A stretch of DNA of 64,000 bases from Mycobacterium vicinigordonae (GCF_013466425.1 NZ_CP059165.1:4836001-4900000), one strand, 5' to 3'; positions 52,101 through 61,898 are shown, counted from the first letter of the stretch. Translations and numbers: made by a program. Notes: a model not told the origin generated them from the sequence alone.

Positions 52101-52943
52101 TTATCCCGACTCGGCTACCCTCACTCCGTCGTCCCGGCCGGCGGGACGCGTACTGGGCCACGACGGCGCGCGACGCTCACGGAACGCAGCGATTCCTTCC
52201 ACGAGGTCGGGCTGGCTGATCGTTTGGGCTTCGAAGGACGCAGACAGCGCCACGTTGGCCACGGCGTCGCGCGCCAGCGCAGTATTGATGGCGCGTTTGG
52301 TGTAGGCAATGGCCTGGCGCGGCCCGGCGGCCAGCCTTGCCGCCATGGCGTGGGCGGTCTGCAGCAACTCGGCATCCGGCACCACGCGATTCACCAAACC
52401 GATCCGCTCGGCGGTGGGTGCATCGACAGGGTCACCAGTCAGCAGGAATTCTTTGGCCCGCACCGGACCGGCAAGGGCCGGCCACACCACGGTGCCCCCG
52501 TCACCCGCGACCAAGCCCATGCGTACGTGCGGATCGCTGAGTGTCGCACTCGATGCCATGTAGACGATGTCGCTGAGCAGCGCCAGCGTCGCGCCTAATC
52601 CGATCGCCGGTCCGTTGATCGCCGCCACGATCGGCACTGACACGTCCAAGAATTCCCGCACGATTCTGCCGACGTCGTTGAGAGTGCGTGCCGCCGACCA
52701 CGGATCCGCATTCCGAGTTTCTTCCATCAACTCGAAGTCCCCGCCCGCACTGAACACCTTGCCCGCCCCGGTCAGTACCACCGCACCGACTTGACGCAGA
52801 TCGTCGAGCATCCGCAGACACGCAACAATCTCCCGGTGCATCCGACCGTTGATGGCATTTGCGCACTGTGGCCGGTTCAGCGTCAGCGTCAAGACGCCAT
52901 CCGAGTCGAATTCCGTTCCAAGGGTGGAGAACTGGTCAAACAC
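52101..52943 (-). CDS. Enoyl-CoA hydratase/isomerase
   Basis: Crotonase-superfamily protein of 280 residues. Oxyanion-hole segments are AGKVFSAGGDFELM and GPAIGLGATLALLSDIV, followed by HVRMGLVAGDGGTVVWPAL. The usual hydratase glutamates are not both present, so isomerase or another crotonase reaction is possible. GTG 52943. It is the last gene of a minus-strand unit FadD-thiolase-SDR-hydratase, though a 162-base gap separates it from the SDR. Converges with the aldehyde dehydrogenase. Confidence 0.88.
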   Translation of the reverse strand: MFDQFSTLGTEFDSDGVLTLTLNRPQCANAINGRMHREIVACLRMLDDLRQVGAVVLTGAGKVFSAGGDFELMEETRNADPWSAARTLNDVGRIVREFLDVSVPIVAAINGPAIGLGATLALLSDIVYMASSATLSDPHVRMGLVAGDGGTVVWPALAGPVRAKEFLLTGDPVDAPTAERIGLVNRVVPDAELLQTAHAMAARLAAGPRQAIAYTKRAINTALARDAVANVALSASFEAQTISQPDLVEGIAAFRERRAPSWPSTRPAGRDDGVRVAESG

Positions 52944-53105
52944 GGCGGCCGCCGCAAGCCAGCGCGCAGGCTACCCGGCTTAGATTCGTACGGTACCTCA
53001 GCATCTCCCACCTCTCGAATGGTTTGACTGCGTTGGCCCCTCGCCGGCCAGAGGGGGCCACTGGCCCGGCGCCGCATCCGATCATGTCCAACGTCGGTGA
53101 TCGGG

Positions 53106-53873
53106 TCATCGCGGTGGCAGCCGGATTGCGCCGTCGAGCCTGACGACTTCGCCGTTCGCATAGCTGTTGGTGATCAGTTGCATCGCCATCGAGGCGAATT
53201 CGTCCGCGTAGCCGAGCCGCTGTGGAAATACCACGCTGGCACCGAGTTTCGCCTTGAACTGATCGGCGCGCTCGCCGCTGCCATAGATCGGCGTGTCGAA
53301 CAGCCCGGGGGCAATCGTGTTGACTCGGATGCCGTGCACCGCGAGATCGCGTGCCATCGGCAACGTCATGCCAACGATGCCGCCCTTGGCCGCCGCGTAT
53401 GGCGTCTGCCCGATCTGACCGTCGAACGCCGCCACCGACGCCGTGTTGATGACCACACCGCGTTCCCCACCCTCGGCCGGCTGCGTACGAGCCATCGCAG
53501 CGCACGCCAGTCGGGCACAGTTGTAGCTGCCGACCAGGTTCACCCGGATGACGAACTCGAACTTTTGCAACGGGATTGGCTCCCCGTCGCGATCGACGAT
53601 CCGCCGCGCAGGCCCCAGTCCGGCGCAGTTGACCAGGACCCGCAGTGGCCGCATGCCGACGGCCGCGTCCACCGCCGCTTGGACCTGCGTCTCGTCACTG
53701 ACATCGGCGAGCACGAATACACCGCCCACCTCGGCGGCCAGTGCCCGGCCGGCGTCCTCCTGGCGATCGAGGACCACCACGACAGCGCCTGCCTCGCTCA
53801 GAGCGCGCGCGGTGGCCGCCCCGAGTCCGGAAGCTCCTCCGGTGACGATCGCGGAGCAATTGTCGATGTTCAT
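53106..53873 (-). CDS. SDR dehydrogenase, 3-hydroxyacyl-CoA dehydrogenase type 2-like
   Basis: Classical SDR of 255 residues: TGGASGLG at 11-18, then NCAG, the Ser motif [14 protein letters not shown] and YAAAK. It is clearly paralogous to the Rv1144-like SDR at 46147 (shared [15 protein letters not shown] and GMTLP.ARDL). Probably oxidises a 3-hydroxyacyl-CoA, or a 4-hydroxy/4-oxo acid pair. Its ATG shares a base with the thiolase stop (TGATG), so they are coupled. No cofactor residue anomalies. Confidence 0.88.
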   Translation of the reverse strand: MNIDNCSAIVTGGASGLGAATARALSEAGAVVVVLDRQEDAGRALAAEVGGVFVLADVSDETQVQAAVDAAVGMRPLRVLVNCAGLGPARRIVDRDGEPIPLQKFEFVIRVNLVGSYNCARLACAAMARTQPAEGGERGVVINTASVAAFDGQIGQTPYAAAKGGIVGMTLPMARDLAVHGIRVNTIAPGLFDTPIYGSGERADQFKAKLGASVVFPQRLGYADEFASMAMQLITNSYANGEVVRLDGAIRLPPR

Positions 53874-55069
53874 CACGAGATCCGTTCTATGATCGTGGCA
53901 TTGGCCATACCGCCGCCTTCGCACATGGTCTGAAGGCCGTACCGACCTCCGCACCGCTCAAGTTCGTTGAGCATCGTCGCCATCAACTTGGCCCCCGAGG
54001 CACCCAGCGGATGGCCCAAGGCGATAGCGCCGCCGTTGACGTTGACTCGTTCCATGTCGGGATGAATTTCCTTCTCCCAGGCCAGGATTACCGACGCGAA
54101 CGCCTCGTTGACTTCGAAAACGTCGATGTCGTCTACCGACAGGCCGGCCTTCTTCAGGGCCTGCTGGGTAGCCGGTATGGGACCGGTCAGCATCGACACC
54201 GGATCCACCCCGGCAAGCGCGAAGGTGTGTACTCGCGCACGTGGGCGCAGGTTGTGACGGGCGGCTGCCCGCTCGCTTGCGATGAGCACCGCCGCCGACC
54301 CGTCGCAGATTTGCGACGAGGTTCCCGCCGTGATCTTGCCTCCCTCCTTGAAAGCCGGCTTCAGAGTCGCCAACATTTCAAGAGTCGTCTCCGGCCGAAT
54401 GCCTTCATCTGCCGACGTCAGGGTTCCGTCCGCGAACACCTCATCCGTTTGCTTGTCGCGTCGCCGGACGGCCACCGGAAGGATTTCGGCATCGAAACGA
54501 CCACTGTCGCGAGCACGCGCGGCGTATTGCTGGCTACGTGCGCCGTAGGTGTCGAGCTCCTCTCTGGTGAGGTTCCACCGGTCTGCGATCATTTCCGCCG
54601 AAATGCCCTGCGGGACTAGCCCTCCTATGGTTTTGTAGCGCTTTCGCAACAGCGGGCCGTAGACGTAGGAACCGGCAGTCTTGGACGCGCCCATCGGGGT
54701 GGTTGACATAACCTCGACACCAGCAGCTACCGCAATGTCGTATGCCCCGGCAATAACACCCTGTGCTGCGAAATGAACTGACTGTTGCGACGACCCGCAT
54801 TGGCGATCGACCGTGGTTGCCGGGACCTGTTCGGGGAAGCCGGCAGCCAGCACGGCGCTGCGACCGATGTTGAACGCCTGGTGCCCTACCTGGGTGACAC
54901 AACCCATGATGACGTCGTCGACCAACCCCGGGTCCAAGTTGCTGCGCGTCGTAAGCGCGGACAACACCGTGGCGGCTAAATCGACCGGGTGCCAACCGGA
55001 GAGATTGCCTTCGCGCCGTCCACCCGGGGTACGAATCGCGTCTATGATCAGCGCCGAGGTGCTACTCAT
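53873..55069 (-). CDS. Acetyl-CoA acyltransferase (thiolase, FadA-like)
   Basis: Thiolase of 398 residues that cleaves 3-ketoacyl-CoA with CoA. Cys91 lies in [10 protein letters not shown], the second catalytic site is [18 protein letters not shown], and the C-terminal motif is CEGGGMANA. Full length for a degradative type I thiolase. The end overlaps the SDR by one base and the start overlaps the ligase stop by eight. Completes the last step of beta-oxidation in this unit. Confidence 0.93.
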   Translation of the reverse strand: MSSTSALIIDAIRTPGGRREGNLSGWHPVDLAATVLSALTTRSNLDPGLVDDVIMGCVTQVGHQAFNIGRSAVLAAGFPEQVPATTVDRQCGSSQQSVHFAAQGVIAGAYDIAVAAGVEVMSTTPMGASKTAGSYVYGPLLRKRYKTIGGLVPQGISAEMIADRWNLTREELDTYGARSQQYAARARDSGRFDAEILPVAVRRRDKQTDEVFADGTLTSADEGIRPETTLEMLATLKPAFKEGGKITAGTSSQICDGSAAVLIASERAAARHNLRPRARVHTFALAGVDPVSMLTGPIPATQQALKKAGLSVDDIDVFEVNEAFASVILAWEKEIHPDMERVNVNGGAIALGHPLGASGAKLMATMLNELERCGGRYGLQTMCEGGGMANATIIERIS

Positions 55070-56783
55070 AGCTTGCGCTCCTGCTCATTTCGTCGATGAC
55101 CTTCCTATCTTCTTTTGGTATAGGCATTTCGGGGTCAGCACCTGATGCAGAGTCGCAAACTTCACGCTCCGCCCAGCGGTAGTCCGGCTTTCCAGTGACG
55201 GTGCGGTGGATCTTCTCGACAAAGCGGATGGTCCTCGGCGCCTTGTACCGCGCCAGCCGGGTGCGGCAGAACTCCGTCAATTCGGTCTGGCTGGTCTCAC
55301 CCACCGCGACCACCAGCGCGGCAACCTCTTGTCCCCATCTTTCATTCGGACGGGCGATGACCAGCGCATCGACCACGTCCCGGTGCGCTTTGAGAACGGA
55401 CTCGACCTCTTCGGCGAACACCTTTTCGCCGCCGGTGTTGATGGTTGCCGAGTCCCTTCCCAGCAGCTGCACCGAGCCATCGGCTAGCAGTCGCGCGCGA
55501 TCCCCGGGAACGGTGAATCTGGTGCCGCCGACGACCGGAAACGTGCGCGCCGTCTTGGCCGCGTCGCCGAGATAACCCAGCGGGATGCGTCCACACCGCG
55601 CCAGCCAGCCCACCCCCTGGTGCCCGGGCGCCAACACGTGCGCGAAATCTTCGGCGATGACCGCGGTTTCGTGATCCGGAACGAAGGTCGCAGCAGCGGA
55701 TCCGGCGGCGTCGCTACAGCGATGGCTACCCAGAATGCCCGACTCTGACGAGCCGATGTTCTCGATGATCTGTACGCCCGGAAGCAGCTCGAGCAGTCGC
55801 TGTTTGGCGTTGGCGTGCAATGCCGCACCACCACTGACGATTGTTCGGAGTGAGGAAGCCGAATAACGGTGACGTTCCAGTTCGTCGATTAGTGGCAACG
55901 CGAAGGCGTCGCCCACCATCGTGATGGTGCTGACCTGGTGGCGCTGCACCGCCCGCCAGACCTGGGCCGCATCGAAATGTTCTGCATGGTCGGGGAATAC
56001 CACCGTGGCGCCAGTACCAAGAGCAAGCAGTGCAGCCCACTGTGCCGCGCCGTGCATCATGGGCGCGCAGGGCAGCAACCGGGCTGGCTGCCCGCGCACA
56101 GCGTCCGCGCATTCGCTCACCGAGAGCCACTCCCGCCGCTGGCGGCGGTTGCGCAGGCCGATGGTCGACACGGCGACATCACCCTGGCGCCAGAGCACTC
56201 CTTTAGGCATCCCGGTCGTTCCGCCGGTATAGATGACGTAAAGGTCATCCGGAGACGGCTGAACCTCGACGCGGCCGGGCACCGAAGCCAGTGCTCGTTC
56301 GTAGTCCCACGCTCCGGGTAGTAATGGGTTTGTGCTGCCGTCGGCCACCTGCAGCAGCAGTTCTGACCCGGTGAGCGTCGGCAAGACCTCGCGCAGCACC
56401 GGAGCGAAGGCAGCATGGTACTGAATCACGCTAGGGCGAGCATCTTTCAGCAGATACTCGAGTTCGGCAGGACGGTACCGATAGTTGACGTTGAACGGCG
56501 CGACCCTGGCCAAGAACGACCCGACCAAACCCTCCAGGTACTCCGGCCCGTTGTGCAGATACTGCGCCAACAGGGGCTGGCCGGACTGGTGACCTTCCAG
56601 CTGGGCACGTTCAGTGTGAAGCTGAATCCCGCGGTCGCCCAAGAACTGCGCCAACCGTCGTGACCGGTCAATGAACTGCCCATAACTGGTGGAGCCGGTG
56701 CCGGACAGGACCGCCTGCCGCGCCGGGACCCGGGCAGCAACCGCTGCCACAACCGAGCCCAGGTTGAGTTCGGTCGCTACCAT
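55062..56783 (-). CDS. Acyl-CoA synthetase (FadD-type, FadD19-like)
   Basis: AMP-forming ligase of 573 residues activating a carboxylic acid with CoA. The P-loop YTGGTTGMPKG is at 185-195, A5 motif ENIGSSESG follows and the A8 hinge is GRDSATINTGGEKVFAEEVES. The C-terminal lysine motif is GKPDYRWAER. The acyl pocket and length resemble FadD17/FadD19-type enzymes that act on branched or sterol side-chain acids. Start ATG 56783; the 3' end overlaps the thiolase start. First gene of the minus-strand unit. Confidence 0.9.
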   Translation of the reverse strand: MVATELNLGSVVAAVAARVPARQAVLSGTGSTSYGQFIDRSRRLAQFLGDRGIQLHTERAQLEGHQSGQPLLAQYLHNGPEYLEGLVGSFLARVAPFNVNYRYRPAELEYLLKDARPSVIQYHAAFAPVLREVLPTLTGSELLLQVADGSTNPLLPGAWDYERALASVPGRVEVQPSPDDLYVIYTGGTTGMPKGVLWRQGDVAVSTIGLRNRRQRREWLSVSECADAVRGQPARLLPCAPMMHGAAQWAALLALGTGATVVFPDHAEHFDAAQVWRAVQRHQVSTITMVGDAFALPLIDELERHRYSASSLRTIVSGGAALHANAKQRLLELLPGVQIIENIGSSESGILGSHRCSDAAGSAAATFVPDHETAVIAEDFAHVLAPGHQGVGWLARCGRIPLGYLGDAAKTARTFPVVGGTRFTVPGDRARLLADGSVQLLGRDSATINTGGEKVFAEEVESVLKAHRDVVDALVIARPNERWGQEVAALVVAVGETSQTELTEFCRTRLARYKAPRTIRFVEKIHRTVTGKPDYRWAEREVCDSASGADPEMPIPKEDRKVIDEMSRSASYE

Positions 56784-56917
56784 CGCGCCGTCCTCGACGG
56801 CACCGATGCACCGGTCTTGGACGGCAGCGCTCGCGCTGGTCTCATCGGGTAGCCCCGAAGATCGTCGAATATGCTCATGTACAACTTGATTCGTCCCCAG
56901 ATGATCCGATCCGATGA

Positions 56918-57964
56918 CTAGTCCAGATCACCAGCCATCTCAAGCATCCGTTCCCGGTCATCGGCCGGATAGAACTGTGCGGACCACCGCCGCATTGCCG
57001 AGTAGGCTTTCGCTTCTTCCGCTGCGAAGGACGGGCGCTGCAAGTAGGTCATATTCGCCCAGATGGGGAAGTCTTGCTCGACGACCTTCCATTGCACCTT
57101 GACGAACTCGGCGGCAATGCCCTCCGGTTGAGTTCGGTCCGACCCGGGTGGGCGAGCCGAGCACTGTCCAAAGTAGTAGTCGATGTACTCGGAGTTCACC
57201 GGAATGAAACCGGTCATCTGGATGGTGGGTAGTGGCTCCTCCCAACGAATCACGGACAAGCCAATACCGTAAGTGTTCATTTGCACGATCGCCTCCACCG
57301 GCCCGTTGGGGGTGAAGGCGGTACTTTTCTTACCGGCGCCGTATGTCACCGCCACGTTGGATTGGAACCAATGGCCCTCCGCATGAAATCCAACCTGGCG
57401 GGGGATCTCGGCGTTGCCGTGAATATAGGCGATATGCGCCGGGTCGACCGCGTTCTCGATCGGCATCTGGACGTGTGATCTGATCCGAAACACTTTGGTG
57501 CTGAAGGGATGCATTTCGTAGAAGTCGTCGCGGCCATACTCCGGTACGATCGGCGGTTCCCAGCTGGGTTGTTTATTCGGGTCTTCGGAATACCAAGCCA
57601 CTATCGCTCCGCAAAACTCCCGTACCGGGTAGGAGCGAATCCTGAGGCTCTTCTTGCAACCTTCACTGGAGTACGGGATTCGCGCGTTGTGGCCGTCCCG
57701 GTCCCATTCCCAACCGTGCCACGGGCACGCCAGGTCGTTGCCGACCACCCAACCACCGACCCCGCGGTGCGCCCCCAAGTGCAGACAGTAGGCATCCTGC
57801 AGAACGGCCTGGCCGTCCTCGCCTCGCCACAGCACCAACTCCCGGTCAAAGTAGGTCAGGGCCTTGACTTCGCCATAAGCCAACTCATGACTCCAGGCGA
57901 CCGGAAACCATCCTTCCGGAAGGTGAGATGTTGGAAAACCATTACGATTTCGGGCCCTGACCAT
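56918..57964 (-). CDS. Rieske non-haem iron oxygenase, alpha subunit
   Basis: Oxygenase of 348 residues. The Rieske [2Fe-2S] ligands are Cys60, His62, Cys80 and His83 (CLH then CPWHGWEW). The mononuclear iron site is Asn171, Asp174, His177 and His182 (NAVDPAHIAYIHG). It is a KshA-type single-component oxygenase fold without a fused reductase, so it needs separate ferredoxin/reductase partners. Hydroxylates an aromatic, alicyclic or steroid-like ring. Divergent from nothing; the upstream gap of about 410 bases should contain its promoter. Confidence 0.92.
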   Translation of the reverse strand: MVRARNRNGFPTSHLPEGWFPVAWSHELAYGEVKALTYFDRELVLWRGEDGQAVLQDAYCLHLGAHRGVGGWVVGNDLACPWHGWEWDRDGHNARIPYSSEGCKKSLRIRSYPVREFCGAIVAWYSEDPNKQPSWEPPIVPEYGRDDFYEMHPFSTKVFRIRSHVQMPIENAVDPAHIAYIHGNAEIPRQVGFHAEGHWFQSNVAVTYGAGKKSTAFTPNGPVEAIVQMNTYGIGLSVIRWEEPLPTIQMTGFIPVNSEYIDYYFGQCSARPPGSDRTQPEGIAAEFVKVQWKVVEQDFPIWANMTYLQRPSFAAEEAKAYSAMRRWSAQFYPADDRERMLEMAGDLD

Positions 57965-58375
57965 ACCTGACTCCCATCAAGCCGACGACTAGCCAACGTG
58001 TGCACCACCTGCGCGCTCCGGCACTGGAATCTCCGTAAGTTATCGGTCCTGCGATTCACTGAGCGAACGTTCGATGTATAAACAGTTCACCAGAGTGCGC
58101 GCCACAATGCAAGGGATGAAGTCGGCCAATATCGTCTCTAACTACGGCCGCCGGCAGCCAAACACTCACTGCGCCAGATATTTCCACCGTTTATGTGTGA
58201 TTGCCATTGCAGCACACCGCAATTGACTGCAGTCAGCCGGCAGAGAATGGGCACAAATCCGCGCTTGTTGCGAGATGTCGAGGTTCCGCTGAAAGTTCAA
58301 ACTGGGTACGCGACTACCCGACCGTCGCACACCTGCCGACTTCGGCAGGTTCTGACAGCTGAAGCGGCAACCTAC
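57965..58375. other. Gene-free gap of 411 bp with a palindrome and a terminator
   Basis: No convincing ORF; the frame at 58193-58690 is antisense to the kinase gene. The gap holds CGAACGTTCG (58064-58073), a perfect palindrome of TetR-operator type followed by ATGTAT, and the hairpin at 58331-58350. It probably carries the promoter of the Rieske gene and the end of the kinase transcript. Confidence 0.55.
58331..58350 (-). terminator. Hairpin after the kinase gene
   Basis: ACCTGCCGA-CT-TCGGCAGGT, a 9-bp perfect stem with a two-base loop, 25 bases downstream of the kinase stop. No T-run follows, so the efficiency is uncertain. Confidence 0.55.
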
Positions 58376-59482
58376 CTAGCGCGTATCAACAAAGTTCGCG
58401 ACGTCTCCGGCGGGGGCCGCCAGGCCGAGCAAGCGAGCCAGGATCTGGCTGCCGATGTTGTTCAAGGGCATCGGACTATCTGGCGGAACGACTCCCGCGT
58501 CGATCATGAGTCGACCGATTCGCAGCAGTACGACCGAAGTTCGCAATGCCGCGAACGCCTCGTAGAAGTCGATGTTTCGCACCTCGTGACCACTGAACTG
58601 CTCGTAGAGTCCGATCAACTCATCGCGCCCCTGAAATCCGGGCAGCGGGTCAGCACCAATGCCTTCGGTGTAGTACCTGACGAAGAATAGGAACCACCCC
58701 AGATCCATTTCGGGACTGGCCAACGTCGCCATCTCCCAGTCGAGCAAAGCCCTGATCTCGACGGTCTGCGGATCGAAGATGACGTTGCCCAAGCGAGCAT
58801 CGCCCCAATTGAGCACGATCGGCTCATTCTCGGGCAGCCGATCCCGCAGAATATCGATGGCGGCGTCGATAGTAGGACTGGGATTGCCGCGGTGCGCCCA
58901 CGCATAGGCGCGTTCAACCTTGGCCCATTCCCCACGGATGCCGGGTTCGCAGCCCGGTTCCGACAGATCGGACAGTCCACACGTCTCCCAGTCCACCGCA
59001 TGAATTGCCGCGACCGCGCGCAGTGTGGCGGTGAACAAATTGGCCCGCTGCGACGGCTCCAACCCCACGACCCAGCCTTGCAGTGGGTAGGGCGGATCAT
59101 CGGAGGGAACCACCCCAAAGGCCCTGTCCATCACCACAAATGGTGAACCGAAGGTAGCTGGGTCGGCTTCGAACCATCGGACGGCCGGCACAGTGACTCC
59201 CGGCTGCCCGGCCAGGGCACGCAGGATTTTGACCTCGCGAGCGAGATCGGGTTGCTCAAACAATCCCTCGCCAGTGGGGGCGATTCGAGCGACCAAATCC
59301 GCTGCGCAGCGTTGGTCGCCAGCATCCCAGTCGGCATGAAAGAGCGCAGTGGTCATGGAAAAGCCCGCGGCGGGCGGCACTTCCACGCCGGTTACCGTGG
59401 GGTTTGCTACGCCAACCTTGCCGAGCCAGCGCTGCAGACTGCGCGCCGCGCCCTGGGGATCGAGGGTGTTGACCAACGCCAT
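58376..59482 (-). CDS. APH-family phosphotransferase (ACAD10/LvaA-type kinase)
   Basis: Protein kinase-like small-molecule phosphotransferase of 368 residues. The catalytic loop is LNWGDARLGNVIFD, where Trp replaces the usual His of HGD; this variant is common in ACAD10/11-type and mycobacterial APH proteins. The DFG equivalent is ALLDWEMATLASPEMDLGW. The family is named for antibiotic kinases, but LvaA and ACAD10/11 use it to phosphorylate 4-hydroxyacyl-CoA. Its neighbour is the acyl-CoA dehydrogenase gene, on the same strand 111 bases away. The operator-like element 59526-59540 is 44 bases upstream. Antibiotic resistance is an unlikely role here. Confidence 0.87.
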   Translation of the reverse strand: MALVNTLDPQGAARSLQRWLGKVGVANPTVTGVEVPPAAGFSMTTALFHADWDAGDQRCAADLVARIAPTGEGLFEQPDLAREVKILRALAGQPGVTVPAVRWFEADPATFGSPFVVMDRAFGVVPSDDPPYPLQGWVVGLEPSQRANLFTATLRAVAAIHAVDWETCGLSDLSEPGCEPGIRGEWAKVERAYAWAHRGNPSPTIDAAIDILRDRLPENEPIVLNWGDARLGNVIFDPQTVEIRALLDWEMATLASPEMDLGWFLFFVRYYTEGIGADPLPGFQGRDELIGLYEQFSGHEVRNIDFYEAFAALRTSVVLLRIGRLMIDAGVVPPDSPMPLNNIGSQILARLLGLAAPAGDVANFVDTR

Positions 59483-59525
59483 CTCTTACCGCCATTCCCG
59501 CCAGTAACCGACCTGCGAACACTAG

Positions 59526-59540
59526 TCTAGACATATGTAT
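59526..59540. promoter_or_regulatory. Cluster-specific operator-like element upstream of the kinase gene
   Basis: TCTAGACATATGTAT. It matches 13 of 15 positions of the reverse complement of 63512-63526 and 12 of 15 of 50389-50403. The core ACATATGTAT and the left palindrome GTCTAGAC suggest dimeric binding. It lies between the acyl-CoA dehydrogenase stop and the kinase ATG. Confidence 0.65.
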
Positions 59541-59593
59541 TTACGGGCGTCAACAGTCGGCTCGAGGTGCCGTACCCGCTGTGCCGCAAACGT

Positions 59594-60748
59594 TCACAGC
59601 GCCCCGCGCGCCACCAACTGGCGCGCGATAACGTTGCGCTGAATCTCATTTGTGCCCTCGCCGATAAGCATCAGCGGAGCATCTCGGAAATAGCGTTCGA
59701 CGTTGTATTCGGTCGAGTAACCGTATCCCCCGTGGATTCGAACGGCATCCAAGGCGACCCCCATAGCGACTTCCGAGGCGAACAGCTTGGCCATTCCTGC
59801 CTCCATGTCGGCGCGTTGACCGTTGTCGTAACGTTCGGCCGCATAACGGGTGAGCTGGCGCGCCGCGGTGAGCTTGGTCGCCATGTCTGCGAGTTGGTGA
59901 CCGATGGCCTGATGTTGCCAGATCGGTTGGCCGAAGCTTTCCCGCTGTTTTGCATACACCAGCGCCTCCTCGAGGGCGGCCGTAGCAACGCCGAGTGCCC
60001 GCGCGGCGACCTGGATCCGGCCGATTTCGAGCCCTTTCATCATCTGCTCGAACCCCTTACCCGGCTCTCCGCCGAGGACCGCAGTGGCCGCAGTCCGGTA
60101 ACCATCGAAGGCAAGCTCACAACTCTCGATGCCCTTATAGCCGAGTTTCGGTAAGTCACGGGAGATCTCGAGGCCCGGACCCGGCTCGACCAGCACAATG
60201 GACATTCCGGAATACCTTGGCAATGCCAGCGGCTCGGTCTTGCAAAGTAGCGCGATGAGGGCCGAACGTCGCGCGTTGCTGATCCAGGTCTTGGTCCCAT
60301 TGACAACCAGATCGTCGCCATCTCGCACCGCCGTCGTGCTCATGTTCTGCAGGTCGGATCCGCCTGCCGGTTCGGTGAGTGCCATGGTGGCGCGCAGCTC
60401 CCCGGAGGCCATCGCGGGCAGATACCGTTGTCGTTGCACCTCGGTGCCGAAGAGCGCGATCAGTGTCGCCACGACGCTGTGCCCTCCCATTGCGCCCGCC
60501 AGGCTCATCCAGCCGCGGGCCAATTCTTGGGTAACCAGAGCGAAGCAGCGTGTCGACACTGGGCAGCCGCCGTACTTCCCGGGTACGGCCAAGCCGAAAA
60601 GACCGATGCGTTTCATCTGCTCGATCCACGCCTCGGGATAGGTATTGGTGTGCTCGGTCTCTCGTACAGACGGCTTCACGTCGCGGTCAACGAAACTCCG
60701 GACCGTCCGGACCAGCATGGCCTCCTCGTCGATCAGATCGAGGTCCAC
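59594..60748 (-). CDS. Acyl-CoA dehydrogenase (FadE-type)
   Basis: Flavoenzyme of 384 residues. Family parts are TMALTEPAGGSDLQNM, NGTKTWISNA, and the C-terminal IHGGYGYSTEYNVERYFRDA with the catalytic-site region and GEGTNEIQRNVIARQL. Full length. GTG 60748 has AAGGAG seven bases upstream; the frame to 60850 is unconserved. It can dehydrogenate acyl-CoA, or with the kinase partner eliminate phosphate from 4-phosphoacyl-CoA. Lies between the kinase and alcohol dehydrogenase genes. Confidence 0.92.
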   Translation of the reverse strand: MDLDLIDEEAMLVRTVRSFVDRDVKPSVRETEHTNTYPEAWIEQMKRIGLFGLAVPGKYGGCPVSTRCFALVTQELARGWMSLAGAMGGHSVVATLIALFGTEVQRQRYLPAMASGELRATMALTEPAGGSDLQNMSTTAVRDGDDLVVNGTKTWISNARRSALIALLCKTEPLALPRYSGMSIVLVEPGPGLEISRDLPKLGYKGIESCELAFDGYRTAATAVLGGEPGKGFEQMMKGLEIGRIQVAARALGVATAALEEALVYAKQRESFGQPIWQHQAIGHQLADMATKLTAARQLTRYAAERYDNGQRADMEAGMAKLFASEVAMGVALDAVRIHGGYGYSTEYNVERYFRDAPLMLIGEGTNEIQRNVIARQLVARGAL

Positions 60749-60785
60749 GCGCAAGCTCCTTCCGGTTGGCAGCCGCAAAGGGATT

Positions 60786-61898
60786 TCATCGGCCGCCGAA
60801 CCGGACCACTCCGCGGATGATTTTGCCCTCTCCCAGATCGTGATAGGCATCGTTGATTTCGTCCAACGTATATTCGCGAGTAATCAACTCGTCGAGATGC
60901 AGGTCGCCAGTTTGATACAACTGCAGCAATCGAGGGACCGCGCTGCGCGGCGACATCATCCCGTAGAGGCAACCTTGGATTCGCTTCTGAAACAGCGTGA
61001 GTTCGGCCAGATTCACTGGGATGTTCATCGTCGTCATGTCGCCCAGCGCGGTGACAACGACGGTACCGGCCTTGCGTATCGAGGAGAACGCCACGGCTAT
61101 GTCCTCGCTCTCCAGCACACCCACGGTGACTATGGTGGCGTCGGCACCCTGCCCATTGGTCAACGTCCGCGCCAGTTCGGTAGCCTCGTCCATGGTCGCG
61201 AAGGCATGGTTCGCGCCGAGCTTGAGCGCCGTATCCCTTTTGAAGGCAACAGGATCGACCGCAATCACGTGCGACGCACCCACGTACCGGGCGCCCTGGA
61301 CAGCGTTTATTCCGATACCGCCGATACCCATCACGATGACGACGTCGCCGGGCGCCACCGCCGCCCCGTTGACCGCCGAGCCCCAGCCGGTCGGCACGCC
61401 ACACGTAACCAGCGCCGCGGGACCGAAAGGTATGTCAGACGTGATTTTCACGCAGCTCTCCACGGGTACGACCACGTGCTCGGAGAATGCCCCGACCAGC
61501 GCTGTCTGAGCCACGGGCGTGCCATTTAGGCTCATCGGCGAACGGTCTTGATTCATCGACATGATCGACGCACCCGAATCACAGAGGTTCTGCATGCCTT
61601 CGGCGCACCAACGACACGTGCCGCAGCTGGGGATGAACGACAAAGCAACGTGGTCGCCGACGCTGAAGCCAAGCACACCGGGACCAACCTTCTCGACCAC
61701 ACCGGAGCCCTCGTGCCCACCACACCAGGGAAAAACCGGGGGGACGATTTCTCCCTTAAGCTGGTGGTAGTCGGAGTGGCACAGCCCGGCACAACGCATC
61801 TCCACCTGTAGCTGACCTTCTTGTGGGTCCGCCAGATCCACGGCCTCGATTGACCACTGGCCAGGCACCGAGTGCAGGATTGCGGCATTGGTTTTCAC
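60786..61898 (-). CDS. Zinc-dependent alcohol dehydrogenase (NDMA-type group III)
   Basis: Medium-chain dehydrogenase of 370 residues. Catalytic zinc ligands are Cys40 and His62 (GHEG) with a later Cys, and the structural zinc is bound by Cys92, Cys95, Cys98 and Cys106. The NAD motif is GIGGIGINAVQGARYVGA. The sequence resembles the NDMA-dependent nicotinoprotein alcohol dehydrogenases of mycobacteria (AdhD/AdhE1), whose tightly bound NAD is oxidised by an external acceptor, possibly mycofactocin. GTG 61898 has AAGGAG six bases upstream. Oxidises the alcohol made by the P450. Confidence 0.9.
   Translation of the reverse strand: MKTNAAILHSVPGQWSIEAVDLADPQEGQLQVEMRCAGLCHSDYHQLKGEIVPPVFPWCGGHEGSGVVEKVGPGVLGFSVGDHVALSFIPSCGTCRWCAEGMQNLCDSGASIMSMNQDRSPMSLNGTPVAQTALVGAFSEHVVVPVESCVKITSDIPFGPAALVTCGVPTGWGSAVNGAAVAPGDVVIVMGIGGIGINAVQGARYVGASHVIAVDPVAFKRDTALKLGANHAFATMDEATELARTLTNGQGADATIVTVGVLESEDIAVAFSSIRKAGTVVVTALGDMTTMNIPVNLAELTLFQKRIQGCLYGMMSPRSAVPRLLQLYQTGDLHLDELITREYTLDEINDAYHDLGEGKIIRGVVRFGGR

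Noticed and set aside
56784..56917. Fourth cluster operator upstream of the ligase gene
   Set aside because: Only ATGTA matches the motif, too little to call.
58193..58690. 165-codon rightward frame over the kinase gene
   Set aside because: It is antisense to the well-supported kinase gene; the frame is a by-product of GC-rich codons.
58376..59482. Antibiotic (aminoglycoside) resistance kinase
   Set aside because: The family name misleads. The location in a catabolic cluster and the WGD-type loop point to metabolism.
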